A stretch of 64,000 nucleotides of DNA from Chloroflexota bacterium (GTDB taxonomy: Bacteria; Chloroflexota; Anaerolineae; Anaerolineales; Villigracilaceae): positions 26,259 to 90,258 of the forward strand of contig JACPYX010000010.1 of NCBI GenBank assembly GCA_016195815.1. Reading direction: 5' to 3'. The notes under the pieces are model-generated. The model ran no database searches. It was not told the origin of the DNA and was given only the letters and a program-made list of their open reading frames with translations. Shown here in pieces: positions 8,413-17,927 of the stretch (positions are counted from its first letter, which is position 1; each line of letters begins with the position of its first letter). The position numbers and the translations under genes are program-made.

Positions 8413-8445
8413 ATCCCCCATGCCCAAAACGGCGTGGGGGATTTT
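8413..8445 (+). terminator. Rho-independent terminator
   Basis: A 12-bp stem with one G-T pair (8413-8424 with 8431-8442) precedes TTTT. It separates the small-gene operon from the HNH nuclease gene. Confidence 0.75.
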
Positions 8446-8466
8446 AATTCCAAGATGAGGATGCCC

Positions 8467-9084
8467 ATGAGCAACTCAAAAGAAAGTACCCAAAAAGTCT
8501 GTGCATCATGCAAAGAAATAAAACCCATTGAGGAGTTTTATAAAGACGCGCGGCGCAAAGACGGTTATTACAAAAGGTGTAAAAAATGCCATGCCAAGTC
8601 GGTGAAAAAATGGCAGTCCCAACATGCCAACAGATTCAGGGAGATAAATCTGAATTGGAAACACACACATAAAAAACAGCGCAATGAACAAAGCAAAAAG
8701 TGGGCAAAGGCACACCCAGAGAAAAGACGAAAAACTTTTGCCGCATGGCGCAATAAGAATCCAGAGTACGGGAAAAATTGGCAAAAGAACAATAAAGAAA
8801 AAATTAGGCACTACGAACAGAACCGCCGAGCCCGCATGCTGGGTAATGGTGGCGAGCTTGCCATAGAAGAATGGAATGCCATCCTTGATTTTTACGGCCA
8901 TAAATGCCTTTGCTGTGGAAGGGAAGATGTGAAGCTAACCATCGATCATGTCATGCCGATATTCCTCGGTGGCAAACACACTGCCGACAATTTCCAGCCG
9001 CTCTGTGGTCCCTGCAACTCACGAAAAAAAGATAAGCACATCGATTACCGAAAGGATAAATACCATGCGTCCTCCCGCGCTTGA
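8467..9084 (+). CDS. HNH endonuclease
   Basis: A 205-residue HNH nuclease. An N-terminal zinc-finger-like CxxC (VCASCKEIK, then CKKCHA) is followed by a long Lys/Asn-rich helix. The C-terminal HNH domain runs CLCCGREDVKLTIDHVMP, then ADNFQPLCGPCNSRKKDK, with the metal-binding His in DHV and the Asn and Cys ligands in place. The ATG at 8467 has GAGG six bases upstream. The coding sequence is much more A-rich than its neighbours, a sign of separate transfer. It overlaps the methyltransferase start by 20 bases. It could be a free-standing homing-type or packaging-type nuclease. Confidence 0.85.
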   Translation: MSNSKESTQKVCASCKEIKPIEEFYKDARRKDGYYKRCKKCHAKSVKKWQSQHANRFREINLNWKHTHKKQRNEQSKKWAKAHPEKRRKTFAAWRNKNPEYGKNWQKNNKEKIRHYEQNRRARMLGNGGELAIEEWNAILDFYGHKCLCCGREDVKLTIDHVMPIFLGGKHTADNFQPLCGPCNSRKKDKHIDYRKDKYHASSRA

Positions 9085-9893
9085 ACGACTTGGCTTCTAC
9101 CCCACAGCAAATGTTGTTGTTGAACTGCTCAAAACCTATTTCCAACCTGCCGAGACTGGTAGATTACTCGATCCGTGTGCAGGAGAAGGCACTGCAGCTT
9201 CGATTCTGGCGAGAGCTTTGAACTGCCATAGTTGGGGCGCTGAATTATCGCCTTCCCGCGCCGCGTTCGCCTTGGAAAAGATGGACCGCTTGTTCAACGC
9301 GCCCTGGCAATCCTGCCACCTGACCAACGAGTCCGTTACCTTGCTGTTTCTCAACCCGCCCTACAGCCATGATCGTCTAGGCGACCAGAAACGATTGGAG
9401 CTGGAGTTTCTGAAATCCACCACACCGAAATTGATGCGCGGCGGCGCGTTGATCTACGTCGTGCCACATCCGCTCCTGCGAGATCTGGATGTGGCTTCGC
9501 ATTTGGCTGGCTACTACGAGAACATCACAGTCCATCGCTATCCCGAAACAGAATTCAATCAGGTCATCGTGCTGGCGGTGAAGCGATTGAAATTCAAGAT
9601 GCCGTCCAATGAAGAGGTTCAACAAGTGCAGGCCTGGGCTGAGGTCGAGCCGCCTCTGTTGGCAGAAGCGCCCGAACCGTTGTACACGCTCCTGCCTTCT
9701 TCCGACAAAGGCGCGGGCGGGCAACCGGTCCGCTTCTCCCGCCTGGACTGGCAGTCGGAGGAGATCGTAGATGCCACACAAAAACGTGGTGTTCATTCCT
9801 CCAAGGAATGGATGGACCTGATCAATCCCTCACGCGGATTGGGGGAATTCAAACAGCCGGTCATGCCTTTGAAGAAGGGGCACATTGCGATGT
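9065..9893 (+). CDS. DUF6094-type methyltransferase/SNF2 helicase, exon 1
   Basis: First exon of a gene interrupted by a group II intron. The N-terminal 180 residues form a class I SAM-dependent methyltransferase: motif I LLDPCAGEGTA (residues about 35-45) and the N6-adenine-type catalytic motif NPPY (97-100). Such proteins are frequent on conjugative elements under the label DUF6094. AAAGGATAAATACC precedes the ATG, which overlaps the end of the HNH gene. Without splicing the frame ends at 9931 after a few intron-encoded residues. With the intron removed, exon 1 ends in ATG-T and joins TG-ATG of exon 2, restoring KKGHIAMLMASGMMG. Total spliced coding length is 3321 bases, 1106 residues. Confidence 0.85.
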
Positions 9894-10502
9894 GTGCGAC
9901 ACGAAGTCTCTTGAATAACTGTCTTGCGTAGTCAAGACCTGCTGTTCCATCGGCAGTACCCTAGGCGGGCATGGGAAGGTAGCAATGCCTTCTTGTGAAG
10001 CCCCGCCGACAATGTAGCCGCAGCCTCTCATGGCTGGCACTCAACTCGTGAGATAGAGTGTTTCTTGAAAGTGTCTATAGGAACGGAGCTAGGGTCTGGC
10101 AGTACGGTTAGCACATGCGAACACTTGATAAACGTCGTCAATGTGAATGAGCCGAAGACACAAGGTAACAAGGCTCAGCCAAAAGGCAATGTAGCGAGTA
10201 CAGGAGTTGCATAGTCTCCTGTCATGGATATAAAACGCTACCGGCGAAAAGAGTGAACCTAACCTGCCATGTTATTCAAGGGGAACGTGGTAAGCCCATA
10301 ACTTTGCCCGCAAGGGCAGGCAAGCCGCAAGGCAAGTTGTTGAAGTTGTGGGTAAAGGAAAGCGGAAAAAGCGAATGCCGTCCTGTAATGGGATGGATAG
10401 GGACTGAGCGCAAGCGACATCATCCCGCACGAAAGCGAGCAGACTTCCGCATGGTCTTTGATCACGAAATCGTCTGACAAACCGATAAAGGAGGTAATGC
10501 AG

Positions 10503-12203
10503 ATGAAAGCAAATCAAGAAAACATTGCTTGTGCGACCTCCCATGTGGAGGTTGACTGGCACGCCATCAACTGGCAGAAAGCAAACCAAAACGTGCGTCG
10601 GCTTCAGGCCCGTATCGTGAAGGCAACACAGGAAGGCAGATGGAGCAAAGTGAAAGCCCTGCAACGTCTGCTGACCCACTCGTTTAGCGGGAAAGCTCTC
10701 GCTGTGAGACGAGTGACAGAAAACCAAGGCAGGAACACCCCCGGAGTGGACGGAGAAATCTGGGACACTCCAACGAAGAAGGCAACGGCTGTACGCAACC
10801 TAAAGCAAAGAGGGTACAAACCTCTGCCGCTAAAGAGAGTGTATATCCCCAAAAGCAATGGCAAGCAACGACCTCTGGGAATCCCGACCATGAATGATAG
10901 GGCAATGCAAGCATTGTATCTGCTGTCTCTTGAACCTGTTGCAGAGACCAAAGCCGATCTGAACTCCTATGGCTTCCGGCCTCAACGTTCCACCGCAGAT
11001 GCAATCGAACAAGGTTTCAAAGCCCTTTCATGCAAGCGTATGGCGGAATGGATTTTGGAGGGAGACATAAAAGCCTGCTTTGACAGGATTAGTCACGACT
11101 GGCTATTGGCAAATATCCCAACGGAGAAAACCATACTCAGAAAGTGGCTAAAGGCCGGGTTTATGGAGCAGGGCATCCTCCATCCAACGGACGAAGGTAC
11201 ACCTCAGGGTGGGATCATCTCACCTGTACTCGCGAATATGACTCTGGACGGGCTGGAAGAGCGCCTCAAAGCGCAATTCCATACAACGCTAAGAGCAAGA
11301 TCGCAAAACAAAGTGAACTTTGTTCGGTACGCGGATGACTTCATTGTCACGGGTAGCAGTAAGGAACTGCTCGAAAGCGAAGTACTACCCCTCGTTCAAT
11401 CCTTCATGAAGGAAAGAGGGCTGGAATTGTCGCTGGAAAAGACCCGCATCACTCACATAGAGGACGGCTTTGATTTCCTGGGACAAAACGTCAGAAAGTA
11501 TGACGGTGTCCTTCTGATAAAACCATCGAAGAAAAGCATTAAATCTCTTCTTGGCAAAGTCAGAGAAATCATAAAGGCAAACAAAACTGCCACAGCTGGC
11601 AATCTCATTCTCCAATTGACTCCAATCATTCGAGGATGGGCAAACTATCACCGGCATGTGTGCAGCAAGAGAACCTTTAGCTACATAGACCATGAAATCT
11701 TCAAAGCACTATGGCAATGGGCAGTAAGGCGGCACAAAAATAAAGGCCTGCGATGGATCAAAGATAAGTACTTCAAGGTCGTCGGCGGGCAAAAGTGGGT
11801 ATTCACAGGTGAGTTCAGGAGCGAAGGCGCCAAGCCAAAGATCATCCGGCTTTTCTCAGCGGCTCGCACGCCGATCCGGCGTCACGGGAAGATCAGAGGT
11901 GAAGCCAATCCATACGATCCTGCTTGGGAAATGTATTTTGAACGCCGTCTCGAAGTGAAGATGGAGAACAACCTTCGAGACAAATACAAACTCCTAAACC
12001 TGTGGCGATCCCAAAGCGGTATCTGTCCAGTATGCGAGCAACAGATCACTGAAATCACCGGCTGGCACAGCCATCACATCGTATGGCGATCCAAAGGCGG
12101 TGGTGATAACGCAAAAAATCAGGTACTGGTGCATCCGAACTGCCACATGCAAATCCACAGCCAAGGAATATCTGTTGTAAAGCCGCGTCCCGAAAGGGCG
12201 TAA
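10503..12203 (+). CDS. ltrA: Group II intron reverse transcriptase/maturase with HNH domain
   Basis: Intron-encoded protein of 566 residues that would assist splicing and copy the intron into new DNA sites. It shows reverse transcriptase blocks: LKRVYIPKSNGKQRPLGIPT, GDIKACFDRI, GTPQGGIISPVLAN and the catalytic YADD (276-279). A maturase (X) domain follows, with RGWANYHRHV. The C-terminal HNH endonuclease has CPVCEQQI, HSHHIVW and HPNCHMQIH. All key residues are intact, so the intron looks mobile. I chose ATG 10503 because AAAGGAGG ends 8 bases upstream; ATG 10497 is too close to that site. Confidence 0.95.
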   Translation: MKANQENIACATSHVEVDWHAINWQKANQNVRRLQARIVKATQEGRWSKVKALQRLLTHSFSGKALAVRRVTENQGRNTPGVDGEIWDTPTKKATAVRNLKQRGYKPLPLKRVYIPKSNGKQRPLGIPTMNDRAMQALYLLSLEPVAETKADLNSYGFRPQRSTADAIEQGFKALSCKRMAEWILEGDIKACFDRISHDWLLANIPTEKTILRKWLKAGFMEQGILHPTDEGTPQGGIISPVLANMTLDGLEERLKAQFHTTLRARSQNKVNFVRYADDFIVTGSSKELLESEVLPLVQSFMKERGLELSLEKTRITHIEDGFDFLGQNVRKYDGVLLIKPSKKSIKSLLGKVREIIKANKTATAGNLILQLTPIIRGWANYHRHVCSKRTFSYIDHEIFKALWQWAVRRHKNKGLRWIKDKYFKVVGGQKWVFTGEFRSEGAKPKIIRLFSAARTPIRRHGKIRGEANPYDPAWEMYFERRLEVKMENNLRDKYKLLNLWRSQSGICPVCEQQITEITGWHSHHIVWRSKGGGDNAKNQVLVHPNCHMQIHSQGISVVKPRPERA

Positions 12204-12212
12204 CAAAGGCTT

Positions 12213-12246
12213 GAGCCGGATGAGGCGAAAGTCTCACGTCCGGTTC
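12213..12246 (+). ncRNA. Group II intron domain V
   Basis: A 34-base hairpin beginning GAGCCGGATGAG and ending CACGTCCGGTTC with a GAAA tetraloop, the conserved catalytic core of group II ribozymes. Domain VI follows as a GC-rich hairpin ending in the 3' splice site. Confidence 0.9.
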
Positions 12247-12287
12247 TTAGGGGAGGGGGCGGCGGTAACGTCGCCTCCTTACCCGAC

Positions 12288-14779
12288 TGATGGCCTCGGG
12301 CATGATGGGAACACTACGGTTGAATGACGAGGATGGCAAGCCCATTCACGTGAAGGGCCGCGTGGTGAAGGTCACAGAGAAGATCGAAGAGACTACAGAC
12401 AAGAAAGGCAATACAACAACTGAGGTCTTTCGAGATCGCTTTGTCTCGACGGTTGCCATCCTGCGACAGAGCGGGATCGAGATCATTGACAAAGTCGAGC
12501 CGCTCTCGAAATTCATGCACAAGTACGGTGATCAGATTGGCGCGCACATCCTGTCCACATATCGCCCGCTGTACAACTTCGATCCCACATCGGAAGAGAT
12601 TGCCATCCTGGACACGTTGGGCACGAAGCGCAAGCCTCTACCCGGACAGGAAAAGCCGGGTTTGCTTCCGACACAACGTCATATCGCCGCGGGAATTGCA
12701 AGAGCGATCAAGAAGCATGGAGTGGGGAATGTGCAAGGAGAGATGGGCGTAGGGAAAACCGTGGTAGGCGCGGCAGTTCTGGAATTGATGGATGCATATC
12801 CTGCAGTCATCCTCTGCCCGCCCCATCTGGTTCCCAAATGGATTCGGGAGATCGAAGAAACCATCCCTAGCGCGAGAGCAATGGAACTCACGCGCATCGG
12901 ACGCAATGCGGATGACCCCGGCGATGTGAATGACGTGCGCAGATTTCTGCAACTATGCGAGGAAGGAAAGTTGGGGCAGAAACCTGTCGCAGTCATCGCC
13001 CACACCTCCGCGAAATATGGCGCCGGCTGGGAACATGCTGCGGTACGAAAGAAGTTTGTTGACGAGGAGGAATGCCGCGTGTTTGAGGCACTGACCTGCC
13101 CTGAATGCGGTTCACCCATTCAGATTGATTTGCCTGGTGGATTGGTAACGACAGCAACCACGATAGAAGAATTGGGAGACAAGCGCCGGTTCTGCCAGGC
13201 TGAGATCACAGGCTATGAACTGAATGAACATGGACGGCTGGTGCGTGATGAACAAGGCAACCCGGTTTGGGGAAAGCGGATTTGCGGCGCGCCATTGTTC
13301 CAGTTTACCGGACGAAGATGGGCGATTGCAGACTATATTGCAAAACACCCTAGAAGGAAATTCATACTGCTCATCGCGGACGAGTGTCACCAATTTTCTG
13401 CGAAAGCCTCGGATCGAGGCATTGCATTTCACCAGCTTGTTGGTGCAACCAAATACACCTTGACTCTGACAGGCACTTTCTTTGGCGGTCGCTCGACTTC
13501 CATCTTCTGGCTGTTGCATCGCCTCAATACAGGCGTGCGGAAAGACTTCTCCTTCAACGATGAGAAACGCTGGGCGCGATTGTATGGCGTGCTGGAAACG
13601 ACTCGTAAAAGTAAACGCACTGACGATGAAAGCGATGAAGACGGTTTTACCGGCAATCGTCGCTATCAGAATCAAGCGAAGGAACAGCCGGGAATCTCGC
13701 CTGCCATCGTGAACCGCTTGCTCGATACGACTGTCTTTCTGTCGCTGAAGGATTTGGGACTGGCTCTGCCTCATTACGCAGAAGAAGTCGTGACGCTCAA
13801 TATGATGGACGAGCAGGGCAAACAATATCGCTCGATGGAGAAGAAACTGCGAGACCTGGCTCTCAACAACCGCCGCTATCTCTCGACCTGGTTGCAATGG
13901 ACTCTTGCCCGTCCGAACTCCGCCTTCCGCGATGAAGTCGTAGAGATTGATGAGGTAGATCGCAAAGGCGAGTTCCTGCGCAAGCGGCAGCTGATGGAGC
14001 TTCCTGCCATCGTTGACGGAAATACCATGCCCAAAGAAGGCTGGCTCGTAGACTTCTGCCGCTCCGAACGTCAGCAGGGACGCAAAGTGCTTATCTATCT
14101 GCGCCAGACGGGAACCCGCGACATTCAGGATCGCATCCTGAAAATCCTGCGAGAGGGAGGCGTGCGCACGGAGGTGTTGCACAGCGGCGTCAATCCCCGC
14201 AAGCGCGAAGAATGGATCGCCAAGCGGGTCATTGGGCTGGATGCTTTGGTGGTCAATCCACGTTTGGTGGAGACCGGCCTCGATTTGATAGCCTTCTCCT
14301 CCGTGGTGTTCGGTGAGATCGAATACTCGTTGTATACCCTGTGGCAAGCCGTGCGCAGGGTATGGAGATTAGGTCAGACCAAACCTGTGAAAGCCATCTT
14401 CTCGGTCTACAATGACGCGATGGAGGCGCGCGCCCTGGCGTTGATGGGACAGAAGATGAAAGCGGCGCAACTCCTCTACGGGGACGAAGTGGGAGGCGCC
14501 ATTGTCCCGGAAGAAGATGGCGACATCCTGATGAAACTGGCGCGCGAAGCGCTTGAGTCTGCCGACCTGCTCGATCTTCAATCTCTATTCGCCGACGAAG
14601 TCGTTGTCTCCAATTCACCGATGGGATGCCCGACGGCTACGCGCGCGCCATTGTCGGTTCCAGAGATGCCCAAAGTTGTTTCATGGGCAGACTGGATGGC
14701 TCAAAGGAGCATCGCAGTACGGTCAAACAGCCGCGGACGTTCCAGGCAGGCAGAGCAAAATCAAATCTCGTTGTTCTAA
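12288..14779 (+). CDS. DUF6094-type methyltransferase/SNF2 helicase, exon 2
   Basis: Second exon, giving residues 277-1106 of the spliced protein. It is an SNF2-type superfamily 2 ATPase: motif I GEMGVGKT (about 428-435), motif II DECH in LLIADECHQF, and motif VI in QAVRRVWRLGQ. A zinc-binding insertion with two CxxC-like pairs (CPECGSP, CQAEI, RICGAP) sits between motifs I and II. The protein ends in QISLF, which matches the consensus for binding the bacterial sliding clamp; an orphan clamp gene lies at the window start. The ATG at 12290 could start a helicase alone, but the exact in-frame exon junction argues for one fused protein. Likely role: DNA processing or modification of the element. 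Confidence 0.88.
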
Positions 14780-14782
14780 ACG

Positions 14783-14815
14783 ACACCAGCCCCGGCATTC
14801 CGCCGGGGCTGGTGT
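14783..14815 (+). terminator. Hairpin after the helicase gene
   Basis: A perfect 14-bp GC-rich stem (14783-14796 with 14802-14815) with a 5-base loop directly follows the helicase stop. There is no T run, so it may be an attenuator, an RNA-stability element or a factor-dependent terminator. Confidence 0.6.
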
Positions 14816-14836
14816 ATCCTGTTCAGGAGGATCGCG

Positions 14837-15265
14837 ATGGAAGGAAAACCAAAGTGCAAAAAGTGTGGTCGGGTTCTGAAGTCTCCTGCCAGCATTGCAA
14901 GGGGAATGGGGCCGAAATGCGCGGGAGTGAGTATGGCGCGCGGCAAGCGCGTTGAAGTCAGAATGAAGCAGAGTTCTGGAAGAGCATACGGAAGTGTCGG
15001 CACAGGTGGACAGCAAATACCCCTTTTCTCTGGCGAAATGCCTACAAAGCAAATGAGCAAGCGAGAGCAATATCGCCGGCGGCGGGAGGAACGCAGGCGT
15101 ATGTTCGAAATGCGCGAGGCATTCCAATGCGGCTTGCTGCTGCCGCAACGAAAACCACTGGTGTACGTTCCGTTGAATGATGGCAACTGGAAAGAAACTC
15201 CAAGCGGTAGAGTAATCTCGCACGAGAGATTGCAGGAGTATTTGAGACGATACCGGTTTATCTGA
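14837..15265 (+). CDS. DUF6011-type zinc-binding protein with clamp-binding-like motif
   Basis: A 142-residue basic protein. The N-terminus CKKCGRVLKSPASIARGMGP followed by KCA is the DUF6011 signature, a small zinc-ribbon-like motif found on plasmids and phages, function unknown. Residues about 54-60 read QQIPLF, close to the QxxLF clamp-binding consensus. The middle is a strongly Arg-rich helix (QYRRRREERRRMFEMRE). GTTCAGGAGGATCGCG precedes the ATG. It is the last gene of the left arm; a terminator follows. Confidence 0.7.
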   Translation: MEGKPKCKKCGRVLKSPASIARGMGPKCAGVSMARGKRVEVRMKQSSGRAYGSVGTGGQQIPLFSGEMPTKQMSKREQYRRRREERRRMFEMREAFQCGLLLPQRKPLVYVPLNDGNWKETPSGRVISHERLQEYLRRYRFI

Positions 15266-15271
15266 ACAGCC

Positions 15272-15309
15272 AGCCCCTGATCGTTGAAAATCAGGGGCTT
15301 TTTGTTTTA
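15272..15309 (+). terminator. Rho-independent terminator at the end of the left arm
   Basis: A 10-bp stem (15272-15281 with 15290-15299) followed by TTTTTGTTTT. It lies between the convergent left arm and the minus-strand defence cargo; the opposite strand lacks a T run. Confidence 0.9.
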
Positions 15310-15343
15310 ACTGGTTAGGTTTGTAGGGATCGTTTGCCTACTT

Positions 15344-15835
15344 TTACATCAAATCAACTTCAATTCCCTCTCCCATCCATTTTTCAGTTTGACTTTTCAA
15401 ACTCCCTCCCTCACTCGCGTGGACAATCAGAGCATGTCCTGCAATCCGTGCAACAAGATCGTACCGTTTCAATGCCATATCCTTTTTGACTTGCGTCTGA
15501 TATTTCTTAAAAGGCGAGATAACCAACATCCTGCTTTTTTCGATTTCATGTTTCCACACCGCAGGGATGCGCGCCCCCTCCAGTCTGCGGCCCAGAACGA
15601 CAATGATCGGGCAGGTACCTTTCAAAAGAACTTCCAGCACTTGCTTCTCGGCGGGCGAATGAAAACCGCTGATGATTCCTATTTCTCCATTTTTAATCTC
15701 TTTGGCGTGATCATGCGCTTTGAGAATTGAACTGGCAGGGCATTTAGCAGACGAGAAAATTGCAAGCGTTGGCGCTTGGATCAATTCGCCATTGCCAATA
15801 TAAGCCAAATCCCGAAGCAATAAACCGTTTCCCAA
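15344..15835 (-). CDS. DprA/SLOG-like Rossmann protein
   Basis: A 163-residue Rossmann-like protein resembling the core of DprA and the SLOG superfamily. GIISGFHSPAEKQVLEVLL and CPIIVVLGRRLEGARIP match the nucleotide- or DNA-binding loops, and SRMLVISPF a later strand. The N-terminal and C-terminal domains of true DprA are missing, so it is not a competence DprA. It may sense a nucleotide signal or nucleic acid as SLOG proteins do in defence loci (inference). The start is TTG at 15835, directly after the stop of the DUF262 gene, with GAGAGG six bases upstream. It is the last gene of the cargo operon. Confidence 0.65.
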   Translation of the reverse strand: MGNGLLLRDLAYIGNGELIQAPTLAIFSSAKCPASSILKAHDHAKEIKNGEIGIISGFHSPAEKQVLEVLLKGTCPIIVVLGRRLEGARIPAVWKHEIEKSRMLVISPFKKYQTQVKKDMALKRYDLVARIAGHALIVHASEGGSLKSQTEKWMGEGIEVDLM

Positions 15836-17068
15836 CTATTCCTCTCCGCCCTTGGATGTGTTACAAGCAGAGCAAGATACCTGCCCATTTTCTACTGTAG
15901 TTTTCCCGCCCTTTGACCAGGGTGTCTTGTGATCACAATGCCAGTCATCCCATGTAAGTTTTACGCCTTCGCACTTGATCCGCAACTGACAAATTCCGCC
16001 GTCTCTTCGGAATATCGCCAGACGTTGAAGATGAGTAAAGTCACGTTGATTATCTTTCAATCGGAGACCAGTAAATTTTTCCAATAAGTTTCTCAGCATA
16101 TATTCCATGCGCCAGCGAATGGACTCTTCGGCATCGGTGCTGTGACTTATCTTTTCTTTGTAAGTAACCCATTCTGGAATAGCCTCATCGCTGGGTTTTG
16201 CTTCTTGAGTATGTCGTTCGCGCTCAAACTCAACAAACCAATTGAAGAAGTTGGTTTTTACATCTTCGATCACATATTGCTTCAACAATTCGGCGACCAC
16301 GCAATAAAGCGAAATGACGTTGTATCGTTCGAGCTCAGGCGTTTTTTCGCTGAATATTTCGTTCAAAGTGTTCAAGATACGCACGACCGATCTTGCCTCA
16401 AGCGATTTTGCGTCAAATTCCTTATTGTTTTCATACATGCGGTTCAGATCTGCGTCTTTCACATTTGTTGGACCACCTGCCAATTCCATGCACACCATTT
16501 GCGCGGCGATGTGATCATAGGTATAGCGCGAGTTTAAAAACGGGACTTTCCCAAAGAAGGCATGTTTCGAGAGTTCCCTGACAAAATCGCGCATGCGACC
16601 AGGGTAAGCGTTCCGTTTCTCTTGCGCTTTGAGCGATGTGCCGTTCTGCAGGCGTAGGAACATCTCCCGAACCTCATCTTCATCGGTATCTTCCAAAACT
16701 ACAACATCCAACGCGTACACATCGAACTTCATACGCAGTTCATCGGGAAGGTCATCGTATTTACAACCCGCAATCTCCATGTCATCAATTGGATCAGTAT
16801 CTTGGGGGAGTTTGAATTTACCTTCGAAGAAATCCCAAACTGCACGTAAGCGTTGCTGACCATCCACAACATCATATTTATCGGGCTTTGACGCGATTTT
16901 CCGCCAATACAACTTGGGAACGTCGTAATCCCTAAGGATTGTATCCACTAATAACTGCTTTTGAGATCTACCCCAGACGGCAGGACGTTGAAAATCGGGA
17001 TTTGTATCAATCCGTTCTCGAATCCCATGAATGGTTTTGAGCGGCCAGGGTTTTTTGTTTGAGTTCAT
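15836..17068 (-). CDS. DUF262-HNH nuclease (GmrSD-type)
   Basis: A 410-residue protein with an N-terminal DUF262 (ParB-like NTPase/nuclease) domain: NPDFQRPAVWG, then VVDGQQRLRAVWDFF carrying the DGQQR motif near residue 69. The C-terminal HNH domain has CQLRIKCEG, WHCDHKTPWSKGG and CSACNTSKGG. This architecture occurs in GmrSD type IV restriction enzymes, which cut modified DNA, and in SspE-like effectors. Here both parts are fused, with HNH at the C-terminus. Placement downstream of a methyltransferase and helicase fits a DNA-cutting effector. The next gene starts immediately at its stop. Confidence 0.85.
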   Translation of the reverse strand: MNSNKKPWPLKTIHGIRERIDTNPDFQRPAVWGRSQKQLLVDTILRDYDVPKLYWRKIASKPDKYDVVDGQQRLRAVWDFFEGKFKLPQDTDPIDDMEIAGCKYDDLPDELRMKFDVYALDVVVLEDTDEDEVREMFLRLQNGTSLKAQEKRNAYPGRMRDFVRELSKHAFFGKVPFLNSRYTYDHIAAQMVCMELAGGPTNVKDADLNRMYENNKEFDAKSLEARSVVRILNTLNEIFSEKTPELERYNVISLYCVVAELLKQYVIEDVKTNFFNWFVEFERERHTQEAKPSDEAIPEWVTYKEKISHSTDAEESIRWRMEYMLRNLLEKFTGLRLKDNQRDFTHLQRLAIFRRDGGICQLRIKCEGVKLTWDDWHCDHKTPWSKGGKTTVENGQVSCSACNTSKGGEE

Positions 17069-17086
17069 GGTGAGTGTTATTCCCTT

Positions 17087-17923
17087 CTATGGAGTCGGCG
17101 CGGGTGTAATAGATTGAATTGGTGACGTCTTGGTGCACTGATCTGCCAATGAAACTGTAGGCAACAAATTGACTTGCATAGATTCCCGCTCTTCAACTAC
17201 ATAAACCTTTACAGGCTTGCAGGTTTCGGCATCAATCTCTTTGAAAAGGTAATACTTCCCATTGTTCACGGTGAGTAAATGGAGACCATTATAGACATAA
17301 TAATCATATCCGCTCGCTTTTTCTGGGGTCAGGACATCATTTTCTAGTGCCATTGGAGTGTCGGAAACAAGTTCGACTTCGGGTGAGAACTGAAGAACAT
17401 AGTTCTGTCCGACCCACTGGCCGTATTGCTGGACAACCAGTAGGGTCGAATTAACAAGAAGAATAAAAAGAAAAACAAAGAAAGCACGATCCGCGATCCA
17501 AAACCATAATTTGGTTTTTCGGCCAAGTTCAGGGAGATGGATAGATGGAAATTTCGTGAACACTTTCTGCTTTAACCAATTCGCTACCCTAGCGCGTAGA
17601 GGTACTGTCCAGTCGCCAAACGCGCTAAGTATTCCACCAATTAAACTGCTGACCACGATCATCCCAATTGGATATAAAAACAATGGAATCCAGGCAACAG
17701 CTCCATATTCTGACAAAGAAAAGGCAAGCTGGTATTCAGCGATATTCATCGCCGCGAAATATCCGCTGGCAAAGCTGCGACCTGCCAGGTAGAGCAGGGC
17801 AGCAAAAATTCCTGCCCCCGCGCTGACCAGACCGATCGCTTCGCGCAGGGACTCAAACGGGCGTTTCTCGCTCGCTGGTAATGGCGGTTGTGTGGTGGGT
17901 ATTTGAGCGTTTTTTGTTGCCAT
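17087..17923 (-). CDS. Integral membrane protein of the defence cargo
   Basis: A 278-residue protein with hydrophobic segments at about residues 30-50, 72-98 and 145-168, and an extracytoplasmic C-terminal half of about 110 residues ending in a Pro/Thr tail (PIQSITPAPTP). I do not recognise the family. It starts 5 bases after the preceding gene, so it is co-translated with the HEPN candidate. In defence operons a membrane protein often acts as an abortive-infection effector or anchor; here that is only inference. Confidence 0.7.
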   Translation of the reverse strand: MATKNAQIPTTQPPLPASEKRPFESLREAIGLVSAGAGIFAALLYLAGRSFASGYFAAMNIAEYQLAFSLSEYGAVAWIPLFLYPIGMIVVSSLIGGILSAFGDWTVPLRARVANWLKQKVFTKFPSIHLPELGRKTKLWFWIADRAFFVFLFILLVNSTLLVVQQYGQWVGQNYVLQFSPEVELVSDTPMALENDVLTPEKASGYDYYVYNGLHLLTVNNGKYYLFKEIDAETCKPVKVYVVEERESMQVNLLPTVSLADQCTKTSPIQSITPAPTP

Positions 17924-17927
17924 AGAA

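Larger units (their letters stand above)
9894..12287 (+). mobile_element. Complete group II intron inside the methyltransferase/helicase gene
   Basis: The 5' end is GTGCGAC at 9894, the classical group II start. The 3' end is TTACCCGAC at 12287. About 600 bases of structured RNA precede the intron-encoded protein, and domains V and VI follow it. The exon junction is exactly in frame, so the host gene should be functional when the intron splices. The boundaries are inferred from terminal consensus and frame restoration and agree with each other. The intron is in the sense orientation of its host gene. Confidence 0.9.

Noticed and set aside
13112..14347. Long minus-strand frame of 411 codons
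   Set aside because: It is the mirror of the SNF2 helicase coding strand; the helicase motifs are in the plus frame.
12290..14779. Independent helicase gene starting at ATG 12290
   Set aside because: The exon junction across the intron is exactly in frame and recreates a coherent sequence, and no ribosome binding site of its own is obvious inside the intron 3' end.
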